DNA of 64,000 nt from the NCBI GenBank assembly GCA_963735445.1, contig CAVTLC010000004.1, positions 62,001 to 126,000 of the forward strand. Direction: 5' to 3'. A program made the position numbers and the translations under genes. Under the pieces are notes generated by a model, which was not told the origin of the DNA, did no database searches, and was given only the letters and a program-made list of their open reading frames with translations. The first letter of the stretch is position 1, and each line of letters begins with the position of its first letter. Source of the stretch: AP-15 sp963735445. Lineage in GTDB: Bacteria; Pseudomonadota; Alphaproteobacteria; ATCC43930; CGMCC-115725. This document shows positions 8,402-17,594 of the stretch, piece by piece.

Positions 8402-9384
8402 GCGAGATCGAGACGATAACCGTATCCGGCGACGACGGCTCGCTGCGCCTTGATCGCTGGTTCAGGCGGCATTATCCGGCATTGGCGCATGGGCGGCTCG
8501 AAAAGTTGCTGCGCACCGGCCAGATCCGGGTCGACGGCCATCGCGCCAAAGCCGGCGATCGGATCGGGCCCGGTCAAACCATCCGCGTTCCGCCGTTGAA
8601 CGAGGCCGAGCCGACCGGCGCGCCCGAACCGCGCCCGATATCCCCGGCGGATCAGGCGATGCTGGACGCGGCGATCCTGCATCGCGACGAGCACGTAATC
8701 GTGCTGAACAAACCGCCGGGCCTGGCGGTCCAAGGTGGGACAAAGTCCGAGCGGCATCTCGACGGAATGCTCGACGCACTGCGCTTTGGCTCGGCCGAGC
8801 GCCCGCGGCTCGTCCACCGGCTCGATAAGGACACGAGCGGGGCTCTCGCCATTGCCCGCACCGCCGCGGCCGCCACATTTCTGACTCGGGCCTTTCGTGA
8901 CAAGACGACGCGCAAGATTTATTGGGCGCTGGTTGTCGGGCGTCCGAAGACCATGCAGGGCCGCATCGATCTGGCGCTAGCAAAGCAGCCCGGCCAAGAC
9001 GGCGAGCGGGTGCGCGCCGATCCGGACGAAGGCAAACGGGCGGTTACCTATTACAAGCTCATCGACAATGCCGGCGAGCATGCCAGCTGGCTCGCATTGC
9101 TTCCGGTCACCGGGCGCACGCATCAGCTGCGCGCCCATTGCGCCGCGATCGGCACGCCGATCCTAGGTGATCCGAAATACGGCGTCGCGGCGCCACAGCT
9201 CGCCGGCGTGCCGAACGCGAACCGGCTGCATCTGCATGCGCGTGAGTTGTCGGTCCCGCATCCTGCCGGAGGAGTTTTGCGGGTTGTCGCACCGTTGCCA
9301 CCGCATATGCGGCAGAGCTGGCAATTCTTTGGTTTTCCCAATGACGCCAAGAATCCGTTTGCGGCGTTGGACGTCGAGGAATGA
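8398..9384 (+). CDS. RluA-family 23S rRNA pseudouridine synthase (RluC-like)
   Basis: A 328-residue enzyme converting uridine to pseudouridine in RNA. An S4 RNA-binding domain occupies about residues 10-65 (RLDRWFRRHYPALAHGRLEKLLRTGQIRVDG). The catalytic domain has the RLVHRLDKDTSG motif with the catalytic aspartate near residue 142, and the GRTHQLRAHCAAIG motif near 238. GTG start overlaps the rarA stop (GTGA) and the stop overlaps the ATP12 start (ATGA), so three genes form one translationally coupled unit. The S4 domain points to RluC or RluD type; the target site cannot be fixed from sequence alone. Confidence 0.92.
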   Translation: MSEIETITVSGDDGSLRLDRWFRRHYPALAHGRLEKLLRTGQIRVDGHRAKAGDRIGPGQTIRVPPLNEAEPTGAPEPRPISPADQAMLDAAILHRDEHVIVLNKPPGLAVQGGTKSERHLDGMLDALRFGSAERPRLVHRLDKDTSGALAIARTAAAATFLTRAFRDKTTRKIYWALVVGRPKTMQGRIDLALAKQPGQDGERVRADPDEGKRAVTYYKLIDNAGEHASWLALLPVTGRTHQLRAHCAAIGTPILGDPKYGVAAPQLAGVPNANRLHLHARELSVPHPAGGVLRVVAPLPPHMRQSWQFFGFPNDAKNPFAALDVEE

Positions 9385-10076
9385 AGCGTTTTTATCGGCA
9401 GGCCGAGATCGTCCGGCAGGACCAGGGATACGGCATCGCCCTCGACGGCAAAGCGATCAAGACGCCGGCTAAGCGTGACCTCGTGGTCCCGACCGCAGCT
9501 TTAGCGGCAGCGATCGCTGGCGAGTGGAACGCCCAGGAGGACGAAGTCCGGCCGGCGCAGATGTCCCTGACACAGATCGCCAACACGGCGATCGACCGGG
9601 TGACCCCGCAGCGGGATCTGATCGTTCAGCAGATCGCGGATTATGCCGGAACCGATCTCGTCTGCTACCGGGCGGTTCGGCCGCCCGAGCTGGCGGCACG
9701 CCAGCAGGAGGTCTGGCAGCCCTTGGTCGATTGGGCGGTGCTGCGTTACGACGCGCCACTCGAAATCACTGCCGGCGTCATACCGGTCGCACAGTCGCCA
9801 GCAAGCCTGCACGCTCTTGCCGCCGCAGTCGCCGAGCATGACGATTTCGAATTGGCGGCATTACACCTTGCTACCGGCGCCTGCGGGTCGCTCGTCATCG
9901 CTCTGGCGTTGGTCGAAGGCAAGCTCAGTGCCGAGGAGGCATTTGCCGCCTCGCAGCTCGATGAGAGCTTTCAAATCGAAGCCTGGGGCGAAGACGCCGA
10001 ACAGGCCCAGCGGCGCGAGGCGCTGGCTGGGGACATTGCCGCAGCCGCGCTATTCTTGTCGCTCTTGCAGGCCTGA
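9381..10076 (+). CDS. ATP12 family F1-ATPase assembly chaperone
   Basis: A 231-residue protein matching the alphaproteobacterial and mitochondrial ATP12 family, which chaperones the alpha subunit of F1-ATPase. The start KRFYRQAEIV, the LDGKAIKTPAKRDLVVPT block, EWNAQ, the DLVCYRA segment and the late LATGACGSLVIALALVEG and DESFQIEAWGED stretches are characteristic. It follows the RluA-type synthase with ATGA overlap, a gene order often seen in alphaproteobacteria. Its 3' end overlaps the convergent carbamoyltransferase by 27 bases. Confidence 0.93.
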   Translation: MKRFYRQAEIVRQDQGYGIALDGKAIKTPAKRDLVVPTAALAAAIAGEWNAQEDEVRPAQMSLTQIANTAIDRVTPQRDLIVQQIADYAGTDLVCYRAVRPPELAARQQEVWQPLVDWAVLRYDAPLEITAGVIPVAQSPASLHALAAAVAEHDDFELAALHLATGACGSLVIALALVEGKLSAEEAFAASQLDESFQIEAWGEDAEQAQRREALAGDIAAAALFLSLLQA

Positions 10077-11795
10077 GGCCGCAGCCCGCCGGGTCCACAG
10101 CGCTTCCGGGGTGACGACAAAATCGACCCGCCCTTCCTCCAGCGTCTTCAAGCATTCCTCGGGGCGATTGACGATCGGCTCCTCATGAACGTTCAGGCTG
10201 GTGTTGACTAACGCCGGCAGCCCGGTGCGCGCCTTGAACGCCGCCAAAACATCGAAATAGCTGGGATTATCGGCCCGCTCGATGATTTGCGGCCGGGCGG
10301 TGCCATCGACATGTACGACCCCAGGAATCCGATCGCGCCACTCTGGATGCACGCGGCAGCTGATCGTCATGAAATGCGCGGCATAGCGATTGGTCGCGCC
10401 GATATCGAAGACATCGCTCGCGTCGCTCTCAGCGATCACCGGCGCGAACGGCATGAATTCGCTGCGTTTCAGCCGCTGGTTCAGCTTTTGATTGATGTCG
10501 GGGTCGGCCGGGCTGGCAAGTATGCTGCGGGCGCCGAGCGCACGCGGGCCATACTCCATCCGGCCGTTGTAGATCGCGCCAATCTGGCCTTGCGCCAGCC
10601 TTTCGGCCGCGTTTACCGCCGGATCACCGTCGCTACATTGGATTGCAGTCGATGCGCCAAAGACGGTGGCGACCTCGGCATTGGAGTCGCCGCCCCAGTA
10701 AACATTGCCCAGCCGCTGTCGCCGCGACAGCCATACGGGCAAACCGTCGCGTTCGAGCAGAAATTGCAGGACGCCACCGATCACGAGGCCGTCGTCGCCC
10801 ATCGGCGGCACGACAAAGACCTCATCCACCGGCAAGTTTTCGGCTAATAGCCGATTGAGCCGGACATTGGCAAAAACCCCGCCCGCCAGCCCGAGCCGCC
10901 TCACCTTGTGCGTTTCAAGCAGCCGGCTGACCGATTGGCGGATGCAGTGTTCGAGCAATGCCTGCACCGAGGCGGCCGCGTTCTCGCGAGTTTCGGTCAA
11001 GGCGAGCGGCTGAAAACATTCGCGCATCTCGCGATGATCGGCAAAATCCATCGTGATCCGCCCGTCATCGCAGACGCTGAAGTGGCGTAGCATCTCAGGC
11101 AACAATGTCGGCTCGCCATAAGCGGCAAGCCCGGTCAATTTCCCCTCATGACGATTGATCTTCCAGCCCAGGGCCTCGGTCACACAGCCATAGGCGAGCC
11201 CGAGGCTGCCCGAATTATCGGCTTTACACAGCCAGCGATCGTCGCCGTAAAGGTTCGCGAGCTTGCCGTCCTGCATCAAGTAATGGCTGTAATACACTTG
11301 GTCGCCGACCCCATCCGCGGTGTAGAGCAGCGCCTCGTCCCAATCGGTAAAGAACAGGCTTGGCAGCGCGTGCGTGAAGTGATGGTTCGAGAAAAAGACG
11401 CGCACGTCCGGCCGCAATCCGAGATCGGCCAATAAGGCTTGACAATTGAAAACGTCCTCGGCGCGATGGCCCGGGTTTTTGCGCAGCACGAGGCTGATCT
11501 CGTGCATTTTCGAATGTCCGGTAAGCCGTCGCCACTCTTCCCGCACTCGCTCATAAGAGCGCCGATGCTTGAAGTAATGCCGCTGAAACAGGCAGCGGGT
11601 AGTGACGAGCACATCGACGTGCCGACGCTCGACACCGGCAATGCGCAGCACCTCGGCGATTGATCTTTCGGGGAAACCGCCGGAACATTTGATGCGATTG
11701 AGCCGCTCCTCGGCGACCGCGGCGAGCAGCCGGTAGTCGTCGAACAATGCTGCCGATGAATCGTGTGGTCCGCTATGCAGACTGAGGATCAACAT
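10050..11795 (-). CDS. NodU/CmcH-type carbamoyltransferase
   Basis: A 581-residue two-domain carbamoyltransferase that uses carbamoyl phosphate and ATP to carbamoylate a hydroxyl group, typically on a sugar. The N-terminal ASKHA-like domain starts ILSLHSGPHDSSAALF and contains metal-binding histidines in NHHFTHALPSLFF. The C-terminal half has EYGPRALGARSILA and NTSLNVHEEPIVNRPE, both strongly conserved in NodU/TobZ. It follows a GT4 glycosyltransferase on the same strand (43-base gap), suggesting that a glycosylated product, perhaps an exopolysaccharide or nodulation-factor-like glycan, is carbamoylated. No nod genes are nearby. Confidence 0.93.
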   Translation of the reverse strand: MLILSLHSGPHDSSAALFDDYRLLAAVAEERLNRIKCSGGFPERSIAEVLRIAGVERRHVDVLVTTRCLFQRHYFKHRRSYERVREEWRRLTGHSKMHEISLVLRKNPGHRAEDVFNCQALLADLGLRPDVRVFFSNHHFTHALPSLFFTDWDEALLYTADGVGDQVYYSHYLMQDGKLANLYGDDRWLCKADNSGSLGLAYGCVTEALGWKINRHEGKLTGLAAYGEPTLLPEMLRHFSVCDDGRITMDFADHREMRECFQPLALTETRENAAASVQALLEHCIRQSVSRLLETHKVRRLGLAGGVFANVRLNRLLAENLPVDEVFVVPPMGDDGLVIGGVLQFLLERDGLPVWLSRRQRLGNVYWGGDSNAEVATVFGASTAIQCSDGDPAVNAAERLAQGQIGAIYNGRMEYGPRALGARSILASPADPDINQKLNQRLKRSEFMPFAPVIAESDASDVFDIGATNRYAAHFMTISCRVHPEWRDRIPGVVHVDGTARPQIIERADNPSYFDVLAAFKARTGLPALVNTSLNVHEEPIVNRPEECLKTLEEGRVDFVVTPEALWTRRAAASGLQERQE

Positions 11796-11838
11796 TCAGC
11801 GGTTCTCGCTTGGTTGCGGCGGCGTCGCTCAGAGCGGG

Positions 11839-13025
11839 TCAGGCGATGATAGCAGCGAATTGGCGGGCGAAGGCGTCTGGCCCGAAGCGCTGGATCACCT
11901 CGGCCCGGATCGCTCTCCGGTCATAGCGCGAGGCCCGGCCCTGCATCTCTCGCAAAGCATCGCGCAATGCCGGCATATCGCCGCACGGGACCAGCATGCC
12001 GTTGTCCGGAGCGATCAGATGATCGGGTCCGCCGCTCGCGGTGCTGACGACCGGGAGACCACAGGCCAACGCCTCGATCACGACAACGCCAAAGGTCTCG
12101 TGATTGCTGGCAAGCGCAAAGGCGTCCGCCGCTTCCATCTCCGCGCGGACGTGATTCGCGGGCAAGGCCCCGATGAAATCGACTTGCTCCGCAATACCGA
12201 GTTGGCGTGAAAGCTCGCCAAGGATTGCCAGCAAGGGGCCATCGCCGACCAGCCGCAACCGCACATTTTCGCTGCCGCGAAACGCCCCGGCAAACGCCTC
12301 GAGGAGCAACGCGTGACCCTTTTCGGGCGACATCCGGGCGACGCAAAGAAACACAAACGGGCGATCTCGCGTCAGCCGCCGTCGCCGAGGGAGCCGCCCC
12401 GCGGAGCCCTTCGCCCCGAAAACCTTCACCGAGGAACGCTTCCCCGAGCACATTGGGCAAATACCGCCAGCGCGATCCTGGGTAGTGGCGCTCCAGCAGA
12501 CCCGCAAGATGGGGACTGACGGCGATACACCGGCTCGCCCGCTTAGTGACTCGGCGGATCAGGTCGCGCTCCCACCACCGCCCGCCGGCGGGGCCGGCGC
12601 TATGTTCGGTGACAATGTACGGAATCCCAAAGCGGCGGTTGATCGCCAGAGGCCAATACCCCGGCGTTCAAGCAGCAATGCGCGTGAACGAGGTCAGGCC
12701 GACCATTCTCGCCAATGTATCGGCCGAAGAGTCTCAGGCCGCATCGGGTCCACGCGAGTGGGTTGCGATACGGCAGCCGCGGCAGCCCGGTGAAGTCGTT
12801 GCGGCGGTAGATCGGCACGCCATCGTTTTCGACGCCTAGATTATCGAGCCCAGCATGCGGTACACGGCCGGCTCGCCGATCACGCCAAGTGTGAATAGCG
12901 GGGGCGAGTATCGCGACACGATGACCCGCCGCCTTTAATGCCAGCGCCTGATCGCGGAAATAGCCGCCACCCGAGCCTCGCCCGTCCGAATACCACGACG
13001 GGATAACGAGGATGTGGCTGGTCAA
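11839..13025 (-). CDS. Glycosyltransferase family 4, interrupted by two frameshifts
   Basis: The N-terminal Rossmann half reads ILVIPSWYSDGRGSGGGYFRDQALALKAAGHRVAIL and later DLVHAHCCLNAGVLA. After about 12650 the sense continues in a second frame (INRRFGIPYIVTEHS, YLPNVLGEAF). From about 12370-12460 it runs in a third (FVFLCVARMSPEKGHALLLEAF, then ASNHETFGVVVIEALACGLPVVST, the classic GT4 nucleotide-sugar site with E-x7-E). Removing one base at each junction gives 394 codons, a normal GT4 length. TTG start overlaps the upstream stop (TTGA). It probably works with the carbamoyltransferase next door; donor and acceptor are unknown. Confidence 0.83.
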
Positions 13026-13436
13026 GCGCTCGTCTTTTGCGCCGCCTGTTCGGCGCGGTACTCGGCGAAAGCCTTGCTCGCCACCATCATCGATTCGCGG
13101 ATGATCGGCACTCCGACATAGCCCGAGAGGTGCAGCAGCGCTTCAGTCAACTCCTCCTCGGACCAACCCTGGCGCAGGGCCATGCGCAGATGCAATCCGA
13201 GTTCGGGCTCCCGCCCGGTCGCCGCATCCGAGATCACGCAGATCAACGCCCGCGTCTTTAGATCGAGGCCGGGCCGCGTCCAGAGCGCGCCGAAACACAG
13301 TCTCGGTCGCGACCTCGATAAATTTCTTCATGACCGGATCGCTGTAGATCTCGCGCGCCGAGCGCTCGACCGCGGCATCACCCATCAGCCGACGCCGCAT
13401 CGCCGCGCCTTTTTGATACAACTCGCTCTCGGCCAT
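13022..13436 (-). CDS. Carboxymuconolactone decarboxylase (CMD) family protein, interrupted by a frameshift
   Basis: The first 48 residues (MAESELYQKGAAMRRRLMG to IEVATETVF) are in one frame. The rest (GALWTRPGLDLKTRALICVISD to the end) are in another. Deleting one base near 13292 joins them as TETVF-GALWTRPG and gives 137 codons, typical for gamma-carboxymuconolactone decarboxylase-like proteins. The ALLHLSGYVGVP block is the usual helix-turn motif. The AhpD-type CxxC pair is absent, arguing against a peroxidase role. The family decarboxylates gamma-carboxymuconolactone in protocatechuate catabolism, but many members have other roles and no pca genes are nearby. Confidence 0.8.
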
Positions 13437-13585
13437 CGTCCCCTCCGGCTGGTTGATTGGTTGGCTCTGATCGATATTGCATGGCGATCACGGTTCCGAA
13501 CAAGGGCGAGTGCACCTGCTGGTCGTGAGAAGCCTCCGCGTATCTAGACTTGACCCGGTCGCGCAAAGCAGGCGAATCAGCGGCG

Positions 13586-14551
13586 ATGGATGATCTCGCG
13601 ACACTTGAAGCGGCGGCGGAACTGGTGCATCGGGTGGTGCCGCCAACTCCGGCTTATTGCTGGCCGTTGCTGTCGCGGCGGATCGGCGCCGAATTGTGGG
13701 TCAAGCACGAAAACCACACGCCGATTGGCGCATTCAAGTTGCGCGGAGGGCTCGTCTATCTCGATCAACTGAAGCGGCGCGAGCCACAGGTCCTGGGTGT
13801 CGTGACCGCGACTCGCGGCAATCACGGTCAGAGCATCGCCTATGCCGCAACGAGCCTCGGGCTCGCCGCAACAGTCGTCGTGCCGCACGGCAACAGCATC
13901 GAAAAGAACCGCGCGATGGAGGCGTTTGGGGCGCGGCTGATCACGCACGGCCACGACTTCCAGGCAGCCTATGAGCACGCAATCGAACTGGCCGAGCGCG
14001 AGCGCCTGCACCTCGTGCGATCGTATGATCCGCTGCTGGTGCGCGGGGTCGCGAGCTATGGGCTCGAGCTGTTCGGCGCGGTGACCGATCTCGATACCGT
14101 CTATGTGCCGATCGGCCTCGGCAGCGGCATTTCCGGGGTCATCGCGGCTCGCGAGGCGTTGGGGCAAACGGCCGAGATCGTCGGCGTTGTCGCGGCCGAG
14201 GCGCCGGCCTATGCATTGTCCGTCGCCGCCGGCCAACCGGTCGCGACCAATTCCGCCGACACGATCGCCGACGGGCTTGCGGTGCGGGTGCCCGACCCGG
14301 CGGCCCTCGAACTTATTCGCTGCTGGGCAGCGCGCATCGTGACCGTATCCGAGACCGAGATCCGACGCGCAATGCGTATCCTCTACACCGACACGCACAA
14401 TCTCGCCGAGGGTGCGGGGGCAGCGGCTCTCGCCGCGGCACTGCAAGAACGCGACCGGTTGCGCGGCAAGCGGGTCGCAGTGATCCAGACCGGCGGCAAT
14501 ATCGACCGCAGCCTCTTCGCCGAGGTGTTGGCGGAGGAAGATCACGACTGA
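13586..14551 (+). CDS. Threonine dehydratase-like PLP-dependent enzyme (fold type II)
   Basis: About 321 residues with the PLP lysine in HENHTPIGAFKLRGG, the phosphate-binding glycine loop GLGSGISG and TATRGNHGQSIAYAA, as in serine/threonine dehydratases. It lacks the C-terminal ACT regulatory domain of biosynthetic IlvA, so a catabolic threonine/serine dehydratase, racemase or ectoine-pathway EutB-like lyase is plausible. I prefer ATG 13586 because homologous sequence begins there; an in-frame TTG lies at 13550. It stands alone, divergent from the CMD gene. Confidence 0.85.
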   Translation: MDDLATLEAAAELVHRVVPPTPAYCWPLLSRRIGAELWVKHENHTPIGAFKLRGGLVYLDQLKRREPQVLGVVTATRGNHGQSIAYAATSLGLAATVVVPHGNSIEKNRAMEAFGARLITHGHDFQAAYEHAIELAERERLHLVRSYDPLLVRGVASYGLELFGAVTDLDTVYVPIGLGSGISGVIAAREALGQTAEIVGVVAAEAPAYALSVAAGQPVATNSADTIADGLAVRVPDPAALELIRCWAARIVTVSETEIRRAMRILYTDTHNLAEGAGAAALAAALQERDRLRGKRVAVIQTGGNIDRSLFAEVLAEEDHD

Positions 14552-14577
14552 CGGCGCGCGGTTGGGGAAAGCGAATA

Positions 14578-15612
14578 GTGATGCGTCGTAAGAGGTGGCG
14601 TGCGTTCGCCGGCGGATGGGGCTTTTTCATGCTCTCCGCGTTACAGCCGGCCGTCGCCGCGGTGTGGACGCCCGATCACGTCGTCATCGTGATCGAGGAG
14701 AACTTGTCGTCACGCAATCTCGTGCCGGAATTGACCTATCTAACCGGTCTGATGCGGGAAAACGCGAACTTTACCAATTCACATGGTGTCGACCACCCCT
14801 CGCAGCCGAATTATCTGGCGCTGTTCTCAGGCGACACGCAAGGCACGGGATCGGAGGCGAAGCGCAACCCCGACGGCTCCAACCCGATCGTCAGCGGCCA
14901 TACCGAGGTCGGCACCGATGCGCCGCTCGCCAACGCCCCGCTCGATACCCCAAATCTTGGGGCGGCGCTGATCCATGCCGGTCTCAGCTTTGCCGGATAT
15001 TCGGAGGATCTCCCCTCCCCCGGTTTCACCGGCACCTTGCGGACCGGTCCTCCGGGCAGCGGCATCGACTATCAGCGCAAGCACAATCCCTGGGTCAATT
15101 GGCAGGCGGCAAAGGACAGCGCGATTGGCCATAATCAGCTGCCGTCGTCAGTCAATCTGCCGTTCACCGCATTTCCGAGCGACGAAGCCGGTTTTGCCCG
15201 GCTGCCAACGGTCGCCATCGTGGTGCCCAACCAGATCAACGACGCGCACGAATCCGACGCTGCTCCGCCCGGAACCGACTTTGGCAAGGCGATGGACGAC
15301 TGGCTGCGCCGTCATATCGAGCCGTACCGCCGCTGGGCAATGACCCACAATAGCCTGCTGATTGTCACCTGGGACGAGGATGAAGACGATTCGACGCCCG
15401 TCAAAGACGCTAAGGGTACGATCGTCGCCAAGCGCTACATCAATCTGATCCCGACGGTCATGGCCGGCGAAGGGGTGGTGCCGGGCAGTTACGGCGAGCG
15501 CATCGATCATTACGCCGTATTGCGCACGATCGAGGATTTCTACGGTCTGACGCCGCTCTCGCATGGCGATGCCGGGGCAAAGCCGATCACCGACGCCTTT
15601 CGCAAGCCCTGA
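14578..15612 (+). CDS. Secreted phosphoesterase family (AcpA/phospholipase C-like) acid phosphatase
   Basis: A 344-residue protein with an N-terminal Sec signal (hydrophobic stretch at residues 12-27 ending A-V-A-A). The PF04185-like features are HVVIVIEENLS at residues 38-48, HPSQPNYLALFSGDT near 80-93, and the metal-site region TWDEDEDD near 265-272. These enzymes hydrolyse phosphomonoesters or phospholipids in the periplasm. GTG 14578 is followed immediately by an ATG at 14581; either may be used. It begins 26 bases after the dehydratase stop and could be co-transcribed with it, although no functional link is evident. Confidence 0.85.
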   Translation: MMRRKRWRAFAGGWGFFMLSALQPAVAAVWTPDHVVIVIEENLSSRNLVPELTYLTGLMRENANFTNSHGVDHPSQPNYLALFSGDTQGTGSEAKRNPDGSNPIVSGHTEVGTDAPLANAPLDTPNLGAALIHAGLSFAGYSEDLPSPGFTGTLRTGPPGSGIDYQRKHNPWVNWQAAKDSAIGHNQLPSSVNLPFTAFPSDEAGFARLPTVAIVVPNQINDAHESDAAPPGTDFGKAMDDWLRRHIEPYRRWAMTHNSLLIVTWDEDEDDSTPVKDAKGTIVAKRYINLIPTVMAGEGVVPGSYGERIDHYAVLRTIEDFYGLTPLSHGDAGAKPITDAFRKP

Positions 15613-15630
15613 CAACCCCGTCTGCAGCGG

Positions 15631-16038
15631 TCAATCCACAAACGCCGAAATCGGCCGGCGCGCGGTGACCTCGATCTCGATTTTCATTCGCGGGTCGACG
15701 AGGCCGCACACGAGCGCTGTCGCGGCCGGCCGAATGACACCGAAGGCTTCGCCCAGTACCGGCACGATTTTTGGCCAGTCGGCTAAATCGGGCAGATAAT
15801 AACGCACCCGCACAGTGTCGGCGAGGGTGGCGCCGGCTTCGGCCAGTGCAGCCTCAATATTGCGCAACGCTTGCCGGGCCTGTTCGGCCGGGTCATCGGC
15901 GATCGTCATCTGCGCATAGTCAAACCCGGTCGTGCCGGCGACAAAGACCCATTCGCCATCGACCACTGCCCGGCTGTATCCGGCCGCCGCTTCAAATGGC
16001 GAGCCCGACGAAATCAGCCGCCGCATCTCACGGCTCAT
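15631..16038 (-). CDS. RidA (YjgF/YER057c/UK114) family protein
   Basis: A 135-residue Rid-family protein. RidA proper deaminates reactive enamines and imines formed by PLP enzymes. Motifs include YSRAVVDGEWVFVAGTTG, the QARQALRNIEAALAEAGA helix and the C-terminal strand MKIEIEVTARR. The Arg105 counterpart that binds the substrate carboxylate in RidA proper is not clearly present: the late motif reads VCGLVDPRMKIEIE. It may therefore belong to an Rid subgroup with other activity. Its ATG overlaps the stop of the small upstream gene (ATGA). Confidence 0.9.
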   Translation of the reverse strand: MSREMRRLISSGSPFEAAAGYSRAVVDGEWVFVAGTTGFDYAQMTIADDPAEQARQALRNIEAALAEAGATLADTVRVRYYLPDLADWPKIVPVLGEAFGVIRPAATALVCGLVDPRMKIEIEVTARRPISAFVD

Positions 16039-16274
16039 GTCCTAGATTGTTCCTCAAGCCGACGCAGCCGGATGTCGAAGCGGTTGTGTTGAGCGGTTAG
16101 CGCGTGTAGTTGATCGAGGATGCCATTGAGGGTTGCATCGTGACGGAGCGCGATGCTGGTCAAGACAGTCAGATCTCCTCGGATCGCACTCTGTTCGTCA
16201 CGGATTGCGGCTAATTCGGCAAAAACGCGCTCGAACTGCCTACCGACGAATTCCAGAGTGATTGACTCAGCCAT
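16035..16274 (-). CDS. Small conserved coiled-coil protein of unknown function
   Basis: A 79-residue protein, MAESITLEFVGRQFERVFAE onward. It is rich in alternating hydrophobic and charged residues with regular heptad spacing, so largely helical coiled coil. No membrane segment or cysteine is seen. Its stop overlaps the RidA start (ATGA), which supports it being real. I do not recognise a function. Short proteins with F-V-G-R-Q-F-E-R and L-R-R-L-E-E-Q are frequent in alphaproteobacteria. Confidence 0.7.
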   Translation of the reverse strand: MAESITLEFVGRQFERVFAELAAIRDEQSAIRGDLTVLTSIALRHDATLNGILDQLHALTAQHNRFDIRLRRLEEQSRT

Positions 16275-16310
16275 GGCAAGAGCATTGGCGGCCTTCAGGG
16301 GCGTGTCAAA

Positions 16311-17483
16311 CTACGCGGTCTCCTCGAAGATTTCGCGGCCGATCAGCATGCGGCGGATCTCAGAGGTGCCGGCGCCGATCTCGTAGAGCTTGGCGTCCCG
16401 CAATAGGCGGCCGGCGGGAAATTCGTTGATGTAGCCGTTGCCGCCCAGAATCTGCACCGCATCGAGCGCCATCGCGGTGGCTTTCTCGGCGGCGTAGAGG
16501 ATGGCGCCGGCGGCGTCTTTGCGCGTCGTTTGCCCGCGGTCGCAGGCGCGAGCGACGGCATAGACATAGGCCTTGCACGCATTCATGCCGGTATACATGT
16601 CGGCGATCTTGGCCTGGATCAGCTGGAATTCGCCAATCGGTTGGCCGAACTGCTTGCGGTCGTGAATATAGGGCACCACGAGATCGATGCAGGCCTGCAT
16701 GATCCCGAGCGGCCCCGCCGCCAGCACCGCGCGCTCGTAATCGAGACCGCTCATCAACACGCGTACGCCCTCGCCTTCAGCCCCCAACACGTTTTCGTCC
16801 GGAACTTCGCAATCCTCGAAGACCAGCTCCGAGGTCGGCGAGCCGCGCATCCCCAACTTGTCGAGCTTTTGCGCCGGGCGGAAACCGGCAAAGCCCTTCT
16901 CGATCAGAAAGGCAGTAATCCCGCGCGCACCCGCATCAGGCCGTGTCTTGGCGTAGACGACGAGCGTGTCGGCGTAATGGCCGTTGGTGATCCACAGCTT
17001 GGTGCCGTTCAGGATCCAGCGATCGCCCTTTCGGTCGGCGCGCAGCCGCATCGAGACGACGTCGGAGCCCGCCTCCGGTTCGCTCATCGCCAGAGCCCCG
17101 ACATGCTCGCCCGAAATCAATTTCGGTAAGTATTTGCGTTTTTGTGCTTCGCTGCCGTTGCGGCGGATTTGGTTGACGCACAAATTCGAGTGTGCGCCGT
17201 AGGACAGCCCGACCGAAGCCGAGGCGCGGCTGACCTCCTCCATCGCGACGCAATGGGCGAGATAGCCCATGCCGGCCCCGCCGTATTCTTCCTCGACGGT
17301 AATGCCGTGCAGTCCGAGCTGCCCCATCTCCGGCCACAACTCGATCGGAAAATGGTCGGTCCGGTCGATCTCGGCGGCAAGCGGCGCGATCTTCTCCTCG
17401 GCGAAGTCGCGCACCGTTCCGCGCAGCATGTCGATCTCCGGGCCGAGATCGAAATCGAGAGCCGTCAGCCTGGTGTTCTGCAT
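16311..17483 (-). CDS. ivd: Isovaleryl-CoA dehydrogenase
   Basis: A 390-residue acyl-CoA dehydrogenase acting on isovaleryl-CoA in leucine degradation. Family features run in order: N-terminal helical domain (ITVEEEYGGAGMGYLAHC), the beta domain with AMSEPEAGSDVVSM and WITNG, and the C-terminal helical domain with DYERAVLAAGPLGIMQ. The latter contains the glutamate that serves as catalytic base in isovaleryl-CoA dehydrogenases rather than the late glutamate of other family members. The end AKLYEIGAGTSEIRRMLIGRE is typical. The acyl-CoA carboxylase beta gene on the opposite strand nearby would fit a leucine/propionate degradation neighbourhood. Confidence 0.93.
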   Translation of the reverse strand: MQNTRLTALDFDLGPEIDMLRGTVRDFAEEKIAPLAAEIDRTDHFPIELWPEMGQLGLHGITVEEEYGGAGMGYLAHCVAMEEVSRASASVGLSYGAHSNLCVNQIRRNGSEAQKRKYLPKLISGEHVGALAMSEPEAGSDVVSMRLRADRKGDRWILNGTKLWITNGHYADTLVVYAKTRPDAGARGITAFLIEKGFAGFRPAQKLDKLGMRGSPTSELVFEDCEVPDENVLGAEGEGVRVLMSGLDYERAVLAAGPLGIMQACIDLVVPYIHDRKQFGQPIGEFQLIQAKIADMYTGMNACKAYVYAVARACDRGQTTRKDAAGAILYAAEKATAMALDAVQILGGNGYINEFPAGRLLRDAKLYEIGAGTSEIRRMLIGREIFEETA

Positions 17484-17594
17484 TGCTCGAACGCCGTTTT
17501 CCGAATGCCGATATGAATTCTATACGCCTTACGCCGAGATCGGGCCACGCCACCACTCGCCCGCGCAACTCAAGGCCGAACAGCTGGAGCATAA

